From NCBI RefSeq assembly GCF_905147045.1, contig NC_065905.1, positions 3,534,001 to 3,598,000 on the forward strand: DNA of 64,000 bases. The letters run 5' to 3'. Of the stretch, positions 44,996 to 56,622 are shown one piece after another; within the stretch, counting starts at the first letter, position 1; each line of letters opens with the position of its first letter. The DNA is from Nymphalis io. Its lineage: Eukaryota; Arthropoda; Insecta; Lepidoptera; Nymphalidae. The notes beneath the pieces were generated by a model. That model was not told the DNA's origin, did not search any database, and was given only the letters and a program-made list of their open reading frames with translations. The translations under genes were made by a program, and so were the position numbers.

Positions 44996-45275
44996 GGTAG
45001 AGCTTTGTGCAAGCTCGTCTGGGTAGGTACCACCCACTCATCAGATATTCTACCGCAAAACAGCAGTACTTGATATTTTTGTGTTCCGGTTTGAAGGATG
45101 AGTGAGCCAGTGTAATTACAGGCACAAGGGACATAAAATCTTAGTTTCCAAGGTTGGTGGCGCATTGGCTATGTAAGCGATGGTTGACATCCAACATGCC
45201 AATGTCTAAGGGCGTTTGGTGACCACTTACCATTAGGTGGCACATATGCTCGTCCGCCTTCCTATTCTATAAAAA
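44996..45275 (+). repeat. SINE family A, full length
   Basis: Well preserved from GGTAGAGCTTTGTGCAAGC to TTCCTATTCTATAAAAATAA, with a small deletion in the GACATTTCTTACAATG segment. Confidence 0.88.
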
Positions 45276-45415
45276 TAATAATAATAAATTTGAAAAATCT
45301 GCCGTTTTCCTGCTTGTGTATATGGCGATCGATTGAATGGTACATGAATAGAAGTACTGCAGAGCGCAAAGCTGCTAGTGGCAAGTTACAACATAATTAT
45401 ATTAAACTTTCTCCG

Positions 45416-45451
45416 TGTAATCATTATATATATATATATATAATGATTACA
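45416..45451. repeat. 36-bp perfect palindrome around a TA core
   Basis: TGTAATCATT, then TA repeats, then AATGATTACA. Both 18-nt halves are exact complements. The TA core may be slippage-prone, but the flanking 8 bp on each side are non-repetitive. Confidence 0.8.
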
Positions 45452-45502
45452 TATAATATACCTCCCAATATCCACTTTTATACATAAGATATTATGTCAT
45501 AC

Positions 45503-45746
45503 CTTGTATACGTCCACTGCTGAGCTGAGGCCTTCTTTCCTTATAAAGAAAGGGCTTGGAGTTCATTCCATCATGCTACTCGAATGAGGGTTAGTGTATA
45601 CATATGTCGAATATTTAGATCGTCATACGCCGAGCTCGAGATGAATTATAAACATAAATTAATCACATAATTTCATCACATTCAGTGGCTTGAATCCGTG
45701 CTTATCGGTTAATATTAGCGTGTTGACCACCGAGCCATCTCGGCAA
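45503..45746 (-). repeat. SINE family B, diverged
   Basis: GTCCACTGCTGAGCTGAGGCC, TTCCATCATGCTACTCGAATG, CTCGAGATGAATTATAAACAT and ACCACCGAGCCATCTCGGC match family B throughout, including remnants of the head. Confidence 0.75.
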
Positions 45747-46290
45747 TACATATAAGATATTATAATTTTCATATTTCTAATATAAAAAATGAAAACCAGT
45801 TTGTTGGTTTATAAGCTTAAATAAAGCTGTAAACTGTACATGTCTATGAACCTCTTATTTTACCGAAATCTCAATACTCCTTATATTTCGAGCAAAAAGG
45901 TACTGCTTTAGGAAAAACTCCGGTATTAAGGCTCTTAGACTTCACGGAAAAATATTAATAAGGGTTCATTAGCACCGGCGTCCCCTTTTATAGGAGCTTA
46001 TAAAAAGAATTAGAATTTCTTCTATATGACCAGAGAAATAGGCGTTTTTACTTTATTAAGTCTTAATATCATAGAAAGTATTTATCCAATGTCGACTTTT
46101 GTTAATTTTTCTGTGATGTACCCATAGACAATACTTCTTGGAAAATATCAATAATCAATAATAACTTCACTTTTATTTTATTTTAGTGTCTTTTTTGTGT
46201 GTAAATATGAGGTCTATCAGTATGAACGCCGTATCGCAAAATCCTACCGATTTAAAAAGTTTAAGTTTCTCGTTATCCTGTTACATATGA
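45747..46290. other. non-coding sequence, nothing recognised
   Basis: No supported feature. Confidence 0.35.
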
Positions 46291-46560
46291 TGCCGAGATG
46301 GCCCTGTGGTAAGAACGCGTGAATCTTAACCACTGAATTTTCATGTGCTTAATTTGTGATTATAATTCATCTCGTGCTTGACGGTGAAGGATAAACATCG
46401 TGAGAAAACCCGTATGTGTCTAATTTCACTGAAATTCTGCCACATGTGTATTCCACCAACCTGCATTGGAGCAGCGTGGTGGAATAAGCTCCAAAAACCT
46501 TCTCTTTAAAAAGGGAAAGGAGGCCTTAGGCCAGCAGTCGAACATTCACAGGCTGTTACT
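46291..46560 (+). repeat. SINE family B lacking the B box
   Basis: Head GCCGAGATGGCCCTGTGG is present and the 3' end (AACATTCACAGGCTGTTACTT) is intact. After GAATCTTAACC the next bases are ACTGAATTTTC; about 32 nt carrying the B box are missing between two ACC triplets. Confidence 0.85.
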
Positions 46561-48038
46561 TACTACTGTCACATATGAACATTTTGTCATTCTTACTGCT
46601 TGTTTTGGCGAGCAATATGTTTCACCTTTTGAATTAACTTCTTGTGTGATTAGTAAAATTTTAAGGCCGATCTGAAGTGAAATTCATTTAATTTTACTCT
46701 TCTCATCTCTTCTTCTTAGCGAATGCTTATTTATTTATTTTTTCCTTTGTAATCCAAAGTATTATATAATATGTAACTAAAACCAAAATAGAATTGAATT
46801 ACTAACTAAGCAAACAGTCAGTAAATTAAAACTATTAAGAGATGAGAATTTATTAAATGAGTGTGTGAGGGCGTGTGTGTGTGCGTTTTTGTGTTTATAC
46901 AGTATTCTAGACTAAAAATATTTGGCCGTGCGTTGATCGTTAGTAAGGTCAAACGGTTTATAAGTTTTTTTTATTTTATTTTTATAATTGTTTACATTTT
47001 AGCCGCAAAAAAGTACGAAAGTCTTTTTTGTTTGGTCTGACGTTTCGACAGAGCTACACCTGTCACGGTGAACAGACATACATCGTAAAGGCTTAAAGTG
47101 TACAAACCGATACGGGTTGGAATTATAAGCAGTCGACTCGGAGCGACGCTTTGTCAAAACGTTTGGCAAATTATAAAGATGAGTTCGCGGCTAAGACTCG
47201 AATGTAATATATCAAGATTTGTTTATATACGTTCGAATAAATATATATTTATATTATTATATAAGTAAAAGATCTTCGCTTCTTTTGTATGTGTGTTCGT
47301 GTGTTTTAATTTCAAGAACTACTTTATGGATAAAGACGTACATAAATATAAATTGATACACTAGACAAGCTTAGGAATATAATTTATATAAAGTCTTATG
47401 CTAAAGTCTAAAAAATCTTGCCGCTTGAGGACTTTCATCTATACGACAAGATAATATCAAAGGTGTCTCGTATTATACCGTGTAGATGATCGCTATTGTG
47501 TAATAAATCGAATACACATAACAAACAACATATGTATAATTATACATCATATCAAATAAGTTAAATCTCAAATATATCTCATAACTCATTAGTCAAACTA
47601 GCAACTAAGTTCGAGTAACCAATGGAAATCGCTCTCACAAACTCTTCGTGTTTACTTTAACCGAAGAATGACATTCATATTTGTTTATTGTTGAATTAAT
47701 ATTCAAAATGTTCTCAACTTCGACTGATATATCAACAAGTAAACACTTTTACGGTCTTACTTATAAACGATATTCAGCGAGCGATTAGTAAAACAATGCT
47801 GTGCCTTGAATGTCAAATATCTATTTGACAGAATGAAATAAATCACGGCATTACTTACTAAAGTTGCTTCTCTCTTTTTGTATTTATTGATTTGACATTC
47901 GAAAGAAGAAGACACAGCATTGTTTAACTATTCACTCGCTAAGCAACGTTTATAAGGTCGATTATTATTTAATTTGACCTTTATGAGGTATTATATATTT
48001 AAATTCGTGACTAATCAGCAAGATAGGTATAGTATGTA
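46561..48038. other. non-coding region with a possible TSS near 47.1 kb
   Basis: Holds a TG-rich tract (46860-46900) and a GC-richer segment at 47030-47215 (GTCGACTCGGAGCGACGC). That segment leads to ATG AGT TCG CGG at about 47180 with no long ORF. It could be a promoter or alternative first exon; no splice partner was identified. Confidence 0.3.
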
Positions 48039-48340
48039 TTTACTGGTGGTAGGGCTTTGTGCAAGCTCGTCTGGGTAGGTACCACCCACTCATCAGATAT
48101 TCTACCGCAAAACAGCAATACTTGATATTGTTGTGTTCCGGTTTGAAGGGTGAGTGAGCCAGTGTAATTACAGGCACAAGGGACATAAAATCTTAGTTCC
48201 CAAGGTTGGTGGCGCATTGGATATGTAAGCGATGGTTGACATTTCTTACAATGCTAATGTCTAAGAGCGTTGGTGACCACTTACCATCAGGTGGCCCATA
48301 TGCTCGTCCGCCTTCCTATTCTATAAAAAAAAAAAAAAAG
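48039..48340 (+). repeat. SINE family A, full length
   Basis: Nearly identical to 23187-23472, with a short poly-A (48325-48339). Confidence 0.9.
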
Positions 48341-48395
48341 CTAAAACTGAAATCATTATTTGTCGTTACTTTTTTATCGCTGTGGGCCTTTCTAG

Positions 48396-48422
48396 TGGGC
48401 CAGGCTGAATGTTATGCAAGCG
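48396..48422 (+). CDS. candidate 27-nt exon (low support)
   Basis: Preceded by a T-rich tract ending GCCTTTCTAG (to 48395) and followed by the donor-like G|GTATGT (48422/48423). In the phase left by the candidate exon at 36571-36928 it reads V-GQAECYAS plus one base, which would keep the frame and put an Ala-Glu-Cys after the hydrophobic start. Purely a splice-site inference across 11.5 kb. Confidence 0.2.
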
Positions 48423-48611
48423 GTATGTGCAAATTATAAAGAGAAATTTAAATAAAATTAAGTTATAGTAACTTAGGTTATAGAAAATAGTTAGTTTGAA
48501 TCCAATATGGATAAAATAAATTATACATATAGCCATGGTATATATATCTGATATCATGATATAATTAAATGGACGTTATTCTAAAACTGCTTATCAACGA
48601 ATAATTTAAAA

Positions 48612-48857
48612 AAATAAACGTAGAAAGCTAATTTGGCAAAGAAAATTGAATGACTTTATCTCATGTAGATCTGTCGGAGCAAGTTCTTGCACGTCGCCGT
48701 CCCCAGCGGCCGACGAATGGGATTTTTTCAGATCTAAATGTGATTGAAGTGCTGGCCCAGCGTTGTCTCCCGTTTTAAGCCGATTTGGGTCAAGCGCAAA
48801 TAGCTTTTGACTTTCTTCGACAGAGGATATGTGAGTTACAAAGCTTAGTTTTTATCG
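48612..48857 (-). other. coding-like island, open minus frame of about 80 codons
   Basis: In a GC-richer patch the minus strand stays open from about 48857 to a stop near 48612. It reads KLSFVTHISSVEESQKLF, ALDPNRLKTGDNAGPALQSH, LDLKKSHSSAAGDGDVQEL and APTDLHEIKSFNFL. There is no Met. A possible internal donor is GAC|GTGCAAG. The + strand has a shorter open frame in the same place. It may be an exon, a decayed gene piece or a transposon fragment; family unknown. Confidence 0.3.
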
Positions 48858-49248
48858 ATATAGTAAAAGAAGTATACGTATTCATGAAATGTTTAATATA
48901 TAGATATACTAATTCATAATTGAATCTAGTTTATATTATGCGATGTATACACATATAATATGTATTATGTTAAAGGTTAACTTGTTCGCTCATTGTTTGA
49001 AATACGACCATTACTATAATTTAATATTTGAAGAAAACATATATGAGTTTGAATATTACGAATATTTTTTTTCAACTATTATTTTTTTCCAATTTTATTT
49101 TATTAATAACATTAAAACTAGCAAAAAAAGGTTGGAAGCAAGAGAAATAAAATGTAATGAACTGTTTTCTCTTTCCTTTTTTTACAAGTGCTTACGTAAT
49201 GTATTTTTTATTTAAATAAAGTTTGCAAAGGCATTTCGTGATAAACTA
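48858..49248. other. non-coding sequence, nothing recognised
   Basis: A + frame at 48943-49215 (90 codons, rich in Phe, Tyr, Asn and Ile) reflects AT bias and shows no domain; not supported. Confidence 0.35.
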
Positions 49249-49540
49249 TACTGGTGGTAGGTCTTTGTGCAAGCTTGTCTGGGTAGGTTACACCCACTCA
49301 TCAGATATTCTTCCGCAAAACATCAGGACTTGGTATTGTTGTGTTCTGGTTTGAAGGGTGAGTGAGCCAGTGTAATTACAGGCACTAGGGACATAACATC
49401 TTAGTTCCCAAGGTTGGTGGCGCATTGGCGATGTAAGTGATGGTTAACATTTCTTACAATGCCAACATCTATGGGTGTTAGTGACCACTTACCATCAGGT
49501 GGCCCTTATTCTCGACCGCCTACCTATACTATAAAAAATA
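49249..49540 (+). repeat. SINE family A, full length, moderately diverged
   Basis: GGTGGTAGGTCTTTGTGCAAGC through ACCTATACTATAAAAAATA, with scattered substitutions. Confidence 0.87.
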
Positions 49541-50980
49541 ATAAAGTTAGTCAATTACAATTTATCCAATTAGAATTAAAAATAGAACAAAGTTTGACTG
49601 TCTAGTAATAATAATACAAACAAACAACATTTCCTGATTGGTAAAGATTCTATACAAAGGGAAACTTGCTAGGCTACTGAAATAGTTTGCGACCGTTCAA
49701 CGCGCTATTGTTTGGTTTACAAAGTTTGCGATAGGAAATTATTTTCGAAATAACAACCTCGAAATTATTATGGATATCATTTCTTTTCTTCTATTTTCCT
49801 TTTGTTCGATATCGATTTATAGAAAAAGTTTTAGTTGTATATTAACAAATAAATTAAACTTAGTGGTTTAACCCTTTTATCGTTTACTGATTTCACGGGC
49901 CGGCTTCGCGTGTGTAGAATAAGGGTCAACACACACAACACACAAGTAAAGTACCCGATCGGTTTTCTGATATTTTCAATTATCAATCATATTTCAATCA
50001 ATAAAGAATCCATAATGAACTGTACACTTAATTTTCATGGACCACTTCGTCCATTGGTTAAGCTCGTATGAAAATCCGTTCGGTAGTTTTTAAATTTATT
50101 GTCAGACAGATGATATAAACATAGCGAGGTCGGGACGTTGTATAATAAAAATAGTATTTTTTCATTCTGAAATCATATTATAAATTTTGTTTTGAATATT
50201 TTTGAACGTTCTTATTTATTTTATATGTAAACTGTGCTTTACCTTAATAATACTTTATGCACTGTCGCTTTTTATATAGAAATACATTCAAAATAATAAC
50301 ACGTTAAGAGCTCAATGGTATGCAATACGCTTAGCGATTTTTATTTAATATATAGTTCGATTTATATAGCTGCTTATATTTTTATTCTAAATTAATTTCT
50401 ACGTCAGCATAATTACTTTACTAAATACAAATTAATAACTATAATTACTTTTACTCATTTGCGATATAGCTGTGAATTTCACGCCAACAATAGTTACGCT
50501 AGGGGAGGCCGAATTAAAAGTCTACCCTTGGTTATAGTCAGCTGATTGAGCACCGCAATGTCTTTGTTTTTTGTGGCTGTTAGGCAAATTAAATAAGTTT
50601 TAATTTATAAGTAAATAGCGATGCCTACATATATAAGTTAGCGCTACCCGTCGTACGTGGGGAATACTCGTAGGGGATAGACTCGTGGCTTCGCGTCACC
50701 GACATGTTTATGTTAATATAATGAAATCGTTGAAAATATAAATAATTTAGTATATATACTGTTATACAAATAATATAAGTGTAAATTGACTATTATTTAT
50801 TTTAATTAAACTGATTTAATATTTTGTACCGAGTTAGCGACAAACTGTGTCTTTTGATGAATAAAAAACTATATAATAAAAGGGATAGAATTATTACTTG
50901 AAGTGCCAATAGATGCAAATCGGACAAATATACTTAACAGTTTCAACTTTTCACTTGAAACAAGCAATCCCGGCTGTCTG
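49541..50980. other. non-coding sequence
   Basis: No gene. 49890-50145 (GGGCCGGCTTCGCGTGTG, AAAATCCGTTCGGTAG) resembles decayed non-autonomous DNA transposon sequence, with unresolved boundaries. Otherwise AT-rich. Confidence 0.3.
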
Positions 50981-51250
50981 TTTTTTTATGTTACAGGACA
51001 GGCAAATGGGCCACCTGATGTTAAGTGATCCCCACCGCCCATAGACATCGGCGATGTAAGAAGCATTAAGCATTCCTCGCATCACCAATGCGCCATCAAC
51101 CTTGGGAACGAAAATTATGTCCCTTGTGCATGTAGTTACTTGCTCACTCATCCTTCAAATCGGAACGCAACAATATTAAGTATTGCTGTTTGGCGGTAGA
51201 ATATCAGATGAGTGGGTGGTACCTACCCAGACGGGCTTGCACAAAGCCCA
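50981..51250 (-). repeat. SINE family A, diverged
   Basis: T run and GGGCCACCTGATGTTAAGTG at the left; head in reverse at the right (TACCTACCCAGACGGGCTTG). Confidence 0.85.
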
Positions 51251-53167
51251 CATAGTACTTACATTAATTTTTTCTAGTGGTGTACAATATATTAAAAATA
51301 AATATTTGTATCACTATGAAAACGATCGTATACGTTATACACATTTTATATTTTATTTTTATAGTGTGATGTGTCTATATATATTTCTATAATATTCGAG
51401 TTTAGTACAGAATTTGTTTTATTGCGTGTTGGTCAACTTAAATTTTTATCTTTATCGCTAAGCTAAAAACGAATTAAGTATTTAAAAACTAAGTGTAGCT
51501 GGCACGGTATACTATGTCTACCGTTCGAAGATTGAAATGAGTGCAATTACTAGTACTTCAAATATCAACAAAACTTTCGTGATATAAGTTGTATGTATGT
51601 AGAATTAATCCTTGAATGTGTCATTCGTCTTGGAAATTATTGTTACAAATATTCAAAGTAATTTCATAAAAACGTATTGAGATTAATTTAATTTCATTTT
51701 ATAACAGAATTATGAATATGTTTTGATTTTCTTACTGACTTTAAGGGGATCGAATATTGTAATTTGATAGTGAAGGCAGAACAAGTCATCCAAGCCTATT
51801 TGACTTGGATGTGACAATCTACTCTTAAAATATCAAATTATAGCATACCATTGAATCTTAATGTATCATATTAATAATAAATAATTATATCAAAGGCATA
51901 AGTGCTTTTACTAAGTACACCATGTCTAAAACCTTTCTAGTTACGTCTCTATATACCTCTTGCTAATATAGCTATCTGCTTTGAAGTAGTAATTATTTTA
52001 ACGCTATATAATAGTAGAGACCAATTTTTAATCGAAATAAATGTCTGTTGTTTAAAAAATAAAATACGACCAATAAATTACGTCCGTACAAAATGGAAAA
52101 TTGTTACGGTTGTAATTAAAAACATTGGGAATTATGATTGAATATTACAAATTACAATAGATTAGAAAACTATAGCAGTTAGTTAATAGTCTTGAATGGT
52201 CTGAAATTAAATTGTTTAAATTCCGATTTGGTATACTCATATTGTTTTAATTATGATAATTATAATGCCAGTAATGATAATTCCGCGGTGTTAAATTGGC
52301 ATGGACGTAAATATATATATACATATAAAATAAGTTCAGTTCATTAAAAAGGGTTAAAATCATCGTTTCATTTACTGTTAAATCGTAAAATTAAATCAGA
52401 AATACATTCATTTTAAACGGTCTTGGATACTATTGGAGTAACGAATAAATCTGATTTTTCATCTCGATTGTTTCTTGAATAAATTGAGGCTTGACGACTG
52501 TATTTGATTAAATTATAGCCTAAATGTTGTATATCAGATGGTTTTATAGTTATTATCTCGAAGGAGTTTGTATTTAATAAATTATATTACATACATAACA
52601 ACTTTTAAGAACATGAACATATTTATTGTTTCGAGTAAAGAGTTCCTTTCGTTACTTCACTCGAATGCGAGATTCGTGCATGTATTGTGGGAAAATACAC
52701 TTCTAAGAGTAAGAACAATATTTGCAACTCCTTGAGGAATTCTCATAAAAAATCTTCATAAAGCAAATAGCAGCGTTCCGTAGAGAACGAAGCCGCACCG
52801 GGCACATTCAGTTGGTTTCATTCCGTTTCATAAATCGTAGCTGCTCTACGCTACTGTAGCAACGCTACGCATTTCGTAGTATTCGTAGCCATCTCATCAA
52901 GGTATATGATGAATAAATGTTGATGTAACTGTATTATTGTAATAATGTTAATGTCAGTCTTAATAAAGTGTTTAAAAAAAATGAATAACACGATATTTTA
53001 GCCCACATGTTCTTTAACAGTCGCTGTTATTATATTGTTTTAATTTAATTTGTTTTTTATTAGGTTGTTTTTGTTTTATTTGACCAAGCATCATTACTTT
53101 TACTGTAATATTATTTATAATATTGTTTGTAATATTTAAGTTTAGGTTAATATTATGATTTTTTGCG
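51251..53167. other. non-coding sequence, nothing recognised
   Basis: Nearly 2 kb without a repeat or gene I can name. 52760-52890 is GC-richer, with several GTAGC/GCTAC segments that could pair locally. No ORF of interest. Confidence 0.35.
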
Positions 53168-53338
53168 GAGAAGGTTAGATTTCACGCTGCTCTAGATTTC
53201 TTCACAATGTTTTCTTTCACCGTCGAGCCAGAGATGAATAATAAATACAAATTGAGCACATGAAAATTCAGTGGTGCTTGCCCGGGCTTAAATCATCAAT
53301 TGAGATTTTCTCCTTCTTACCACTGGGTCATCACTGGT
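53168..53338 (-). repeat. SINE family B, diverged (head side)
   Basis: GAGATGAATAATAAATACAAA, GCACATGAAAATTCAGTGG and TTGCCCGGGCTTAAATC match the head half of family B in reverse. Confidence 0.7.
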
Positions 53339-53339
53339 A

Positions 53340-53412
53340 ATAAGCTGCAAGCCTTCTTTTCAAAAAGGAGAGTAAGCGTGAGCCCAGAAGTGGGACATTT
53401 ATAGGTTGTTAC
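53340..53412 (+). repeat. SINE family B 3' end, opposite orientation
   Basis: AATAAGCTGCAAGCCTTC, AAGGAGAGTAAGCGTGAGCCC and AGTGGGACATTTATAGGTTG match the 3' end of family B on the + strand. It touches the minus-strand piece at 53168-53338, so one copy appears internally inverted. Confidence 0.65.
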
Positions 53413-54067
53413 TTTACTTTTTACTTTGTTATTACATATAATATGGTATCAATTTTTGTAGACTTTTACAAATAAATAGATGATAAATATATGTATTGAA
53501 TTTATGAAGGTATCATGTTAATATAATTAGAATAAATAATAGATTAAAATGAATTGATTTAAGCACGGCTACGAATACAATTAAGTTTAAAATAAAAAAC
53601 AAGTTTTGGTACTTAGATTATAAGTTCATACAATTTAAGTCACATAAATATCTCGAACAAGAATAAATGATTGGATTTATTCTATAGTAAATTCACTACT
53701 CTTGAACAAATAATGACTAAGAAGTTACCCTAAAAATAGATATTACTTTACTCGAGAATTTATTATTATATTCTAAAGTAAAAAATTAATATAAACATTA
53801 CGAACTAAAAACATATCGTACAAATTATATAAGGTGTATTATAATGAAATTGAAATAGAATGACCTCGGACCTATATTGGTTCCAAAGCAAAGAATCATT
53901 CAGATTGGGGTATACTAAGCCAAATGAACGGTTATTTGTACAGAAATATATATATGGATAGAATGTTATAATAACAGAAAAAACACCACAGAGAAACATT
54001 ATTCACTTAAATTTGTTGTGTTTGTTGTTGTTATATATATATTTAGACGAGATATACATCTAAATTA
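53413..54067. other. non-coding sequence, nothing recognised
   Basis: AT-rich; no supported feature. Confidence 0.35.
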
Positions 54068-54366
54068 ACAGTAACAGCCTGTTAATATCCCACTGCTGGG
54101 CGAAGACCTCTCCCTTTTTAAAAAGAAGGTTTAGAGCTTATTCCACTACGCTGCTCCAATGCGGATTGGTAGAATACACATGTGATATAATTTCAATGAA
54201 ATTAGACACATGCAGGTTTCCTCACGATGTTTTCCTTCACCGTCAAGCACGAGATCAATTATAATCACAAATTAAGCACATGAAAATTTAGTGGTGTTTG
54301 CCCGGGTTCGAACCCACGATCATCGGTTATAATTCACGCGTTCTAACCACTAGGCCATCTCGGCTA
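54068..54366 (-). repeat. SINE family B, full length
   Basis: ACAGCCTGTTAATATCCCAC at the left; intact head and B box at the right (GGGTTCGAACCC; GAGATGGCCTAGTGGTTAG on the minus strand). Confidence 0.9.
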
Positions 54367-54514
54367 GCGGCTTAATCTACATCTAAATTAAAGTGATCGA
54401 AATATCTAAAACCAATATGACCTTTTGAATATTGTAGGCTTATATATTTATTCAGTTCTTGTTCTCTTCTTACAAGAAATTCTTACTAATATAAATTCGA
54501 AGATATTGTTTGTT

Positions 54515-54620
54515 TGTTAATCATTCATTCATCATTATGAAATTTTGCATACACATTATCAGGGGTACAGAAAATGTCAACACCCGCACACATGAAGACG
54601 AAGCCGCGTGCGGGAACTTG
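54515..54620 (+). repeat. unclassified dispersed repeat, related to 23035-23165
   Basis: ATCATTATGAAATTTTGCAT, ACACATTATCAGGGGTACAG and GACGAAGCCGCGTGCGGG. Possible end of a non-autonomous DNA element. Confidence 0.4.
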
Positions 54621-54949
54621 TATAAAATAATTGGATGATATTTTCTACGAAAACCATTCTCAGCGACTGTTCTATCTATCGATTTGATATTTGGCACAGT
54701 TTTAGAAGTTGTTACGGGATCTGAAAAGTGAGATGTTTTTCGTTATTGTATGGAACATTTGGTGCACGTTCGGCTCGTACTTGTTGGATTTTTTATATGC
54801 TTGCGATAAAAAATAACATCGTGGATAAAGCTGCAATAGAATTGAGATTATGATTAGAAGCGATTATTTTGCATAAAAAACTGCACCATTAAATAATGTT
54901 TGTAAACACTATATTTTTATTGTTTATTTTATTCGTAATAAAAATATTA
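54621..54949. other. non-coding sequence, nothing recognised
   Basis: No supported feature. Confidence 0.35.
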
Positions 54950-55065
54950 ACGGGTAAATGTGTTATTTGATGGTAAGTGATCAATACATTCTATAGAATT
55001 AGCATTGTATATAAAAATGTGATACTCCTTGTCCCTGTAATTGTAATGGCCCACTCACATTTTTA
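54950..55065 (-). repeat. SINE family A, strongly degenerate
   Basis: TTTGATGGTAAGTGATCAAT, GTCCCTGTAATTGTAATGGCC and CACTCACATTTTTAAATGG are weak reversed family A matches. Confidence 0.4.
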
Positions 55066-55214
55066 AATGGTTGGATTAAAAAAAAGCAGATTATTTTATT
55101 TTCTACGAGTATGTATGTAATAAATAGCCAAAGAACAAATATTGCATTGTCCCATTTGATTCTATTTGTTAGCATATTTTCTTTTATTTTAGTAGCTATT
55201 GACAAGCTTTAATT

Positions 55215-55455
55215 AAAATAAGCAATTAGTACTCTCATTATCGGATGGGACATTGTGACCCGATCGGAAATATTTCAAGCGCAGAACGGACGGCTTGATA
55301 TGATTTCTGAGACACGGCAAAAAAAAACACTGACCATTTTCATATTCCGAACTGTTATTAAAAATTCTCAACATAGTATATTTAACTTTTGATGGGCTGG
55401 GGTTTGAACCCAGGACGTCGGGATCTGCAACCGCATAAGCCACTAGATAAACTAG
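55215..55455 (-). repeat. tRNA-derived SINE, family D-like head
   Basis: On the minus strand the right end reads TCTAGTGGCTTATGCGG (A box) and CTGGGTTCAAACCCCAGC (B box). The body continues to GTCACAATGTCCCATCCG near 55240. The head is close to family D; the body differs from 41763. Confidence 0.65.
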
Positions 55456-55535
55456 ACAATATTATATTAATAAATCTCAATGGCACTTGGATTTTGAAGT
55501 ATATATTTTTGTTTCATTCTAATGGTTTCATAGTA

Positions 55536-55585
55536 TAATTTGGATACTAGCATCTGTATTGATACAGATGCTAGTATCCAAATTA
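55536..55585. repeat. perfect 23-bp inverted repeat with 4-nt loop
   Basis: Left arm 55536-55558 (core TTGGATACTAGCATCTGTA), loop TTGA at 55559-55562, right arm 55563-55585. All 23 positions pair. No flanking repeat family was recognised. Confidence 0.9.
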
Positions 55586-56041
55586 ATTTAAGCTTATAAA
55601 TAAATATTACCTCTATTTTTATTTGCGATGAACTAAAAATGAAAATAGATAGCACTTCATGAAGTTAATTTAAAGTAAAATTTAATTATTGACATTAAAT
55701 ATTTATTGGCATTGCATGCGTTATTAATTGCCATAAAATAAATAAGGCCGTTGTTAAAATATGATATATGTACATATGTATATAACATATTTTTAATAAA
55801 CTACTTATAACAATTTGACTAAAGTTTCAAAATGAAATATTCTTTTTCTATGTTAACTTTATCTTTCAATGATCCATTTATCACATAAATTCATCTTTCA
55901 ATGCAACGGTTGTCCTTGTGTAATTATGTATTGTATGAAAAACACCCAAAATAAGAATTTTACGTCTGTAGTACTCAATGTACAAAATAGGAATAAAAAA
56001 CGTCTATTTTTTTATTACGTGAACGGTGCTAAAGGAAAAAC
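55586..56041. other. non-coding sequence, nothing recognised
   Basis: AT-rich; no supported feature. Confidence 0.35.
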
Positions 56042-56299
56042 CAGTAACAGCCTGTGAATGTCCCACTGCTGGGCTAAGACCTCCTCTCCCTTTTTGAGGA
56101 GAAGGTTTTGGAGCTTATTCAACCACGCTGCTTCAATGCGGGTTGGTGGAATACACATGTGGTTTCCTTCACAGTCAAACACGAGATGAATTATAGTCAC
56201 AAATTAAGCACATGAAAATTCAGTGGTGCTTGCCCGGGCTTGAACCCACGATCATCGGTTAAGATTTACGCGCTCTTACCACTAGGCCACCACGGCTTT
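56042..56299 (-). repeat. SINE family B with internal deletion
   Basis: Both ends are well preserved (ACAGCCTGTGAATGTCCCAC; CTTGCCCGGGCTTGAACCC). About 45 bp are missing between ACACATGTGG and TTTCCTTCAC. Confidence 0.87.
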
Positions 56300-56449
56300 T
56301 TTTTAAGGAAAAACATCGTGCAGAAACTTTATGTATCAGATGAAATTCTGGTACGCGCTGTAAAAAAACGCTCCAAACTTTATCGTCAAAATGAGAGGCC
56401 TTAGACTAACAGTGTCACATTTATTTTGCTTTTAAATCTAAATATAATG

Positions 56450-56622
56450 AAAGAGCCGAGACACCGTGGTTAGAAGATGATTACGAGTTCAATCCCGGGC
56501 AAGCACCACTGAATTTTCATGTGCTCAATTTGTGTTAATAATTCATCTCGTGCTCGGCGGTGAAAGAAAACATCGTAAGGAGACCTTTTCCTCAAAAGGA
56601 GCAGTGAATATTACTTTATTTT
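56450..56622 (+). repeat. SINE family B, truncated 3' end
   Basis: Diverged head (GCCGAGACACCGTGGTTAG, B box GAGTTCAATCCC), then CACTGAATTTTCATGTGCTC and GTGCTCGGCGGTGAAAG. The 3' third is mostly lost. It faces the copy at 56042 in inverted orientation about 150 bp away. Confidence 0.8.
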
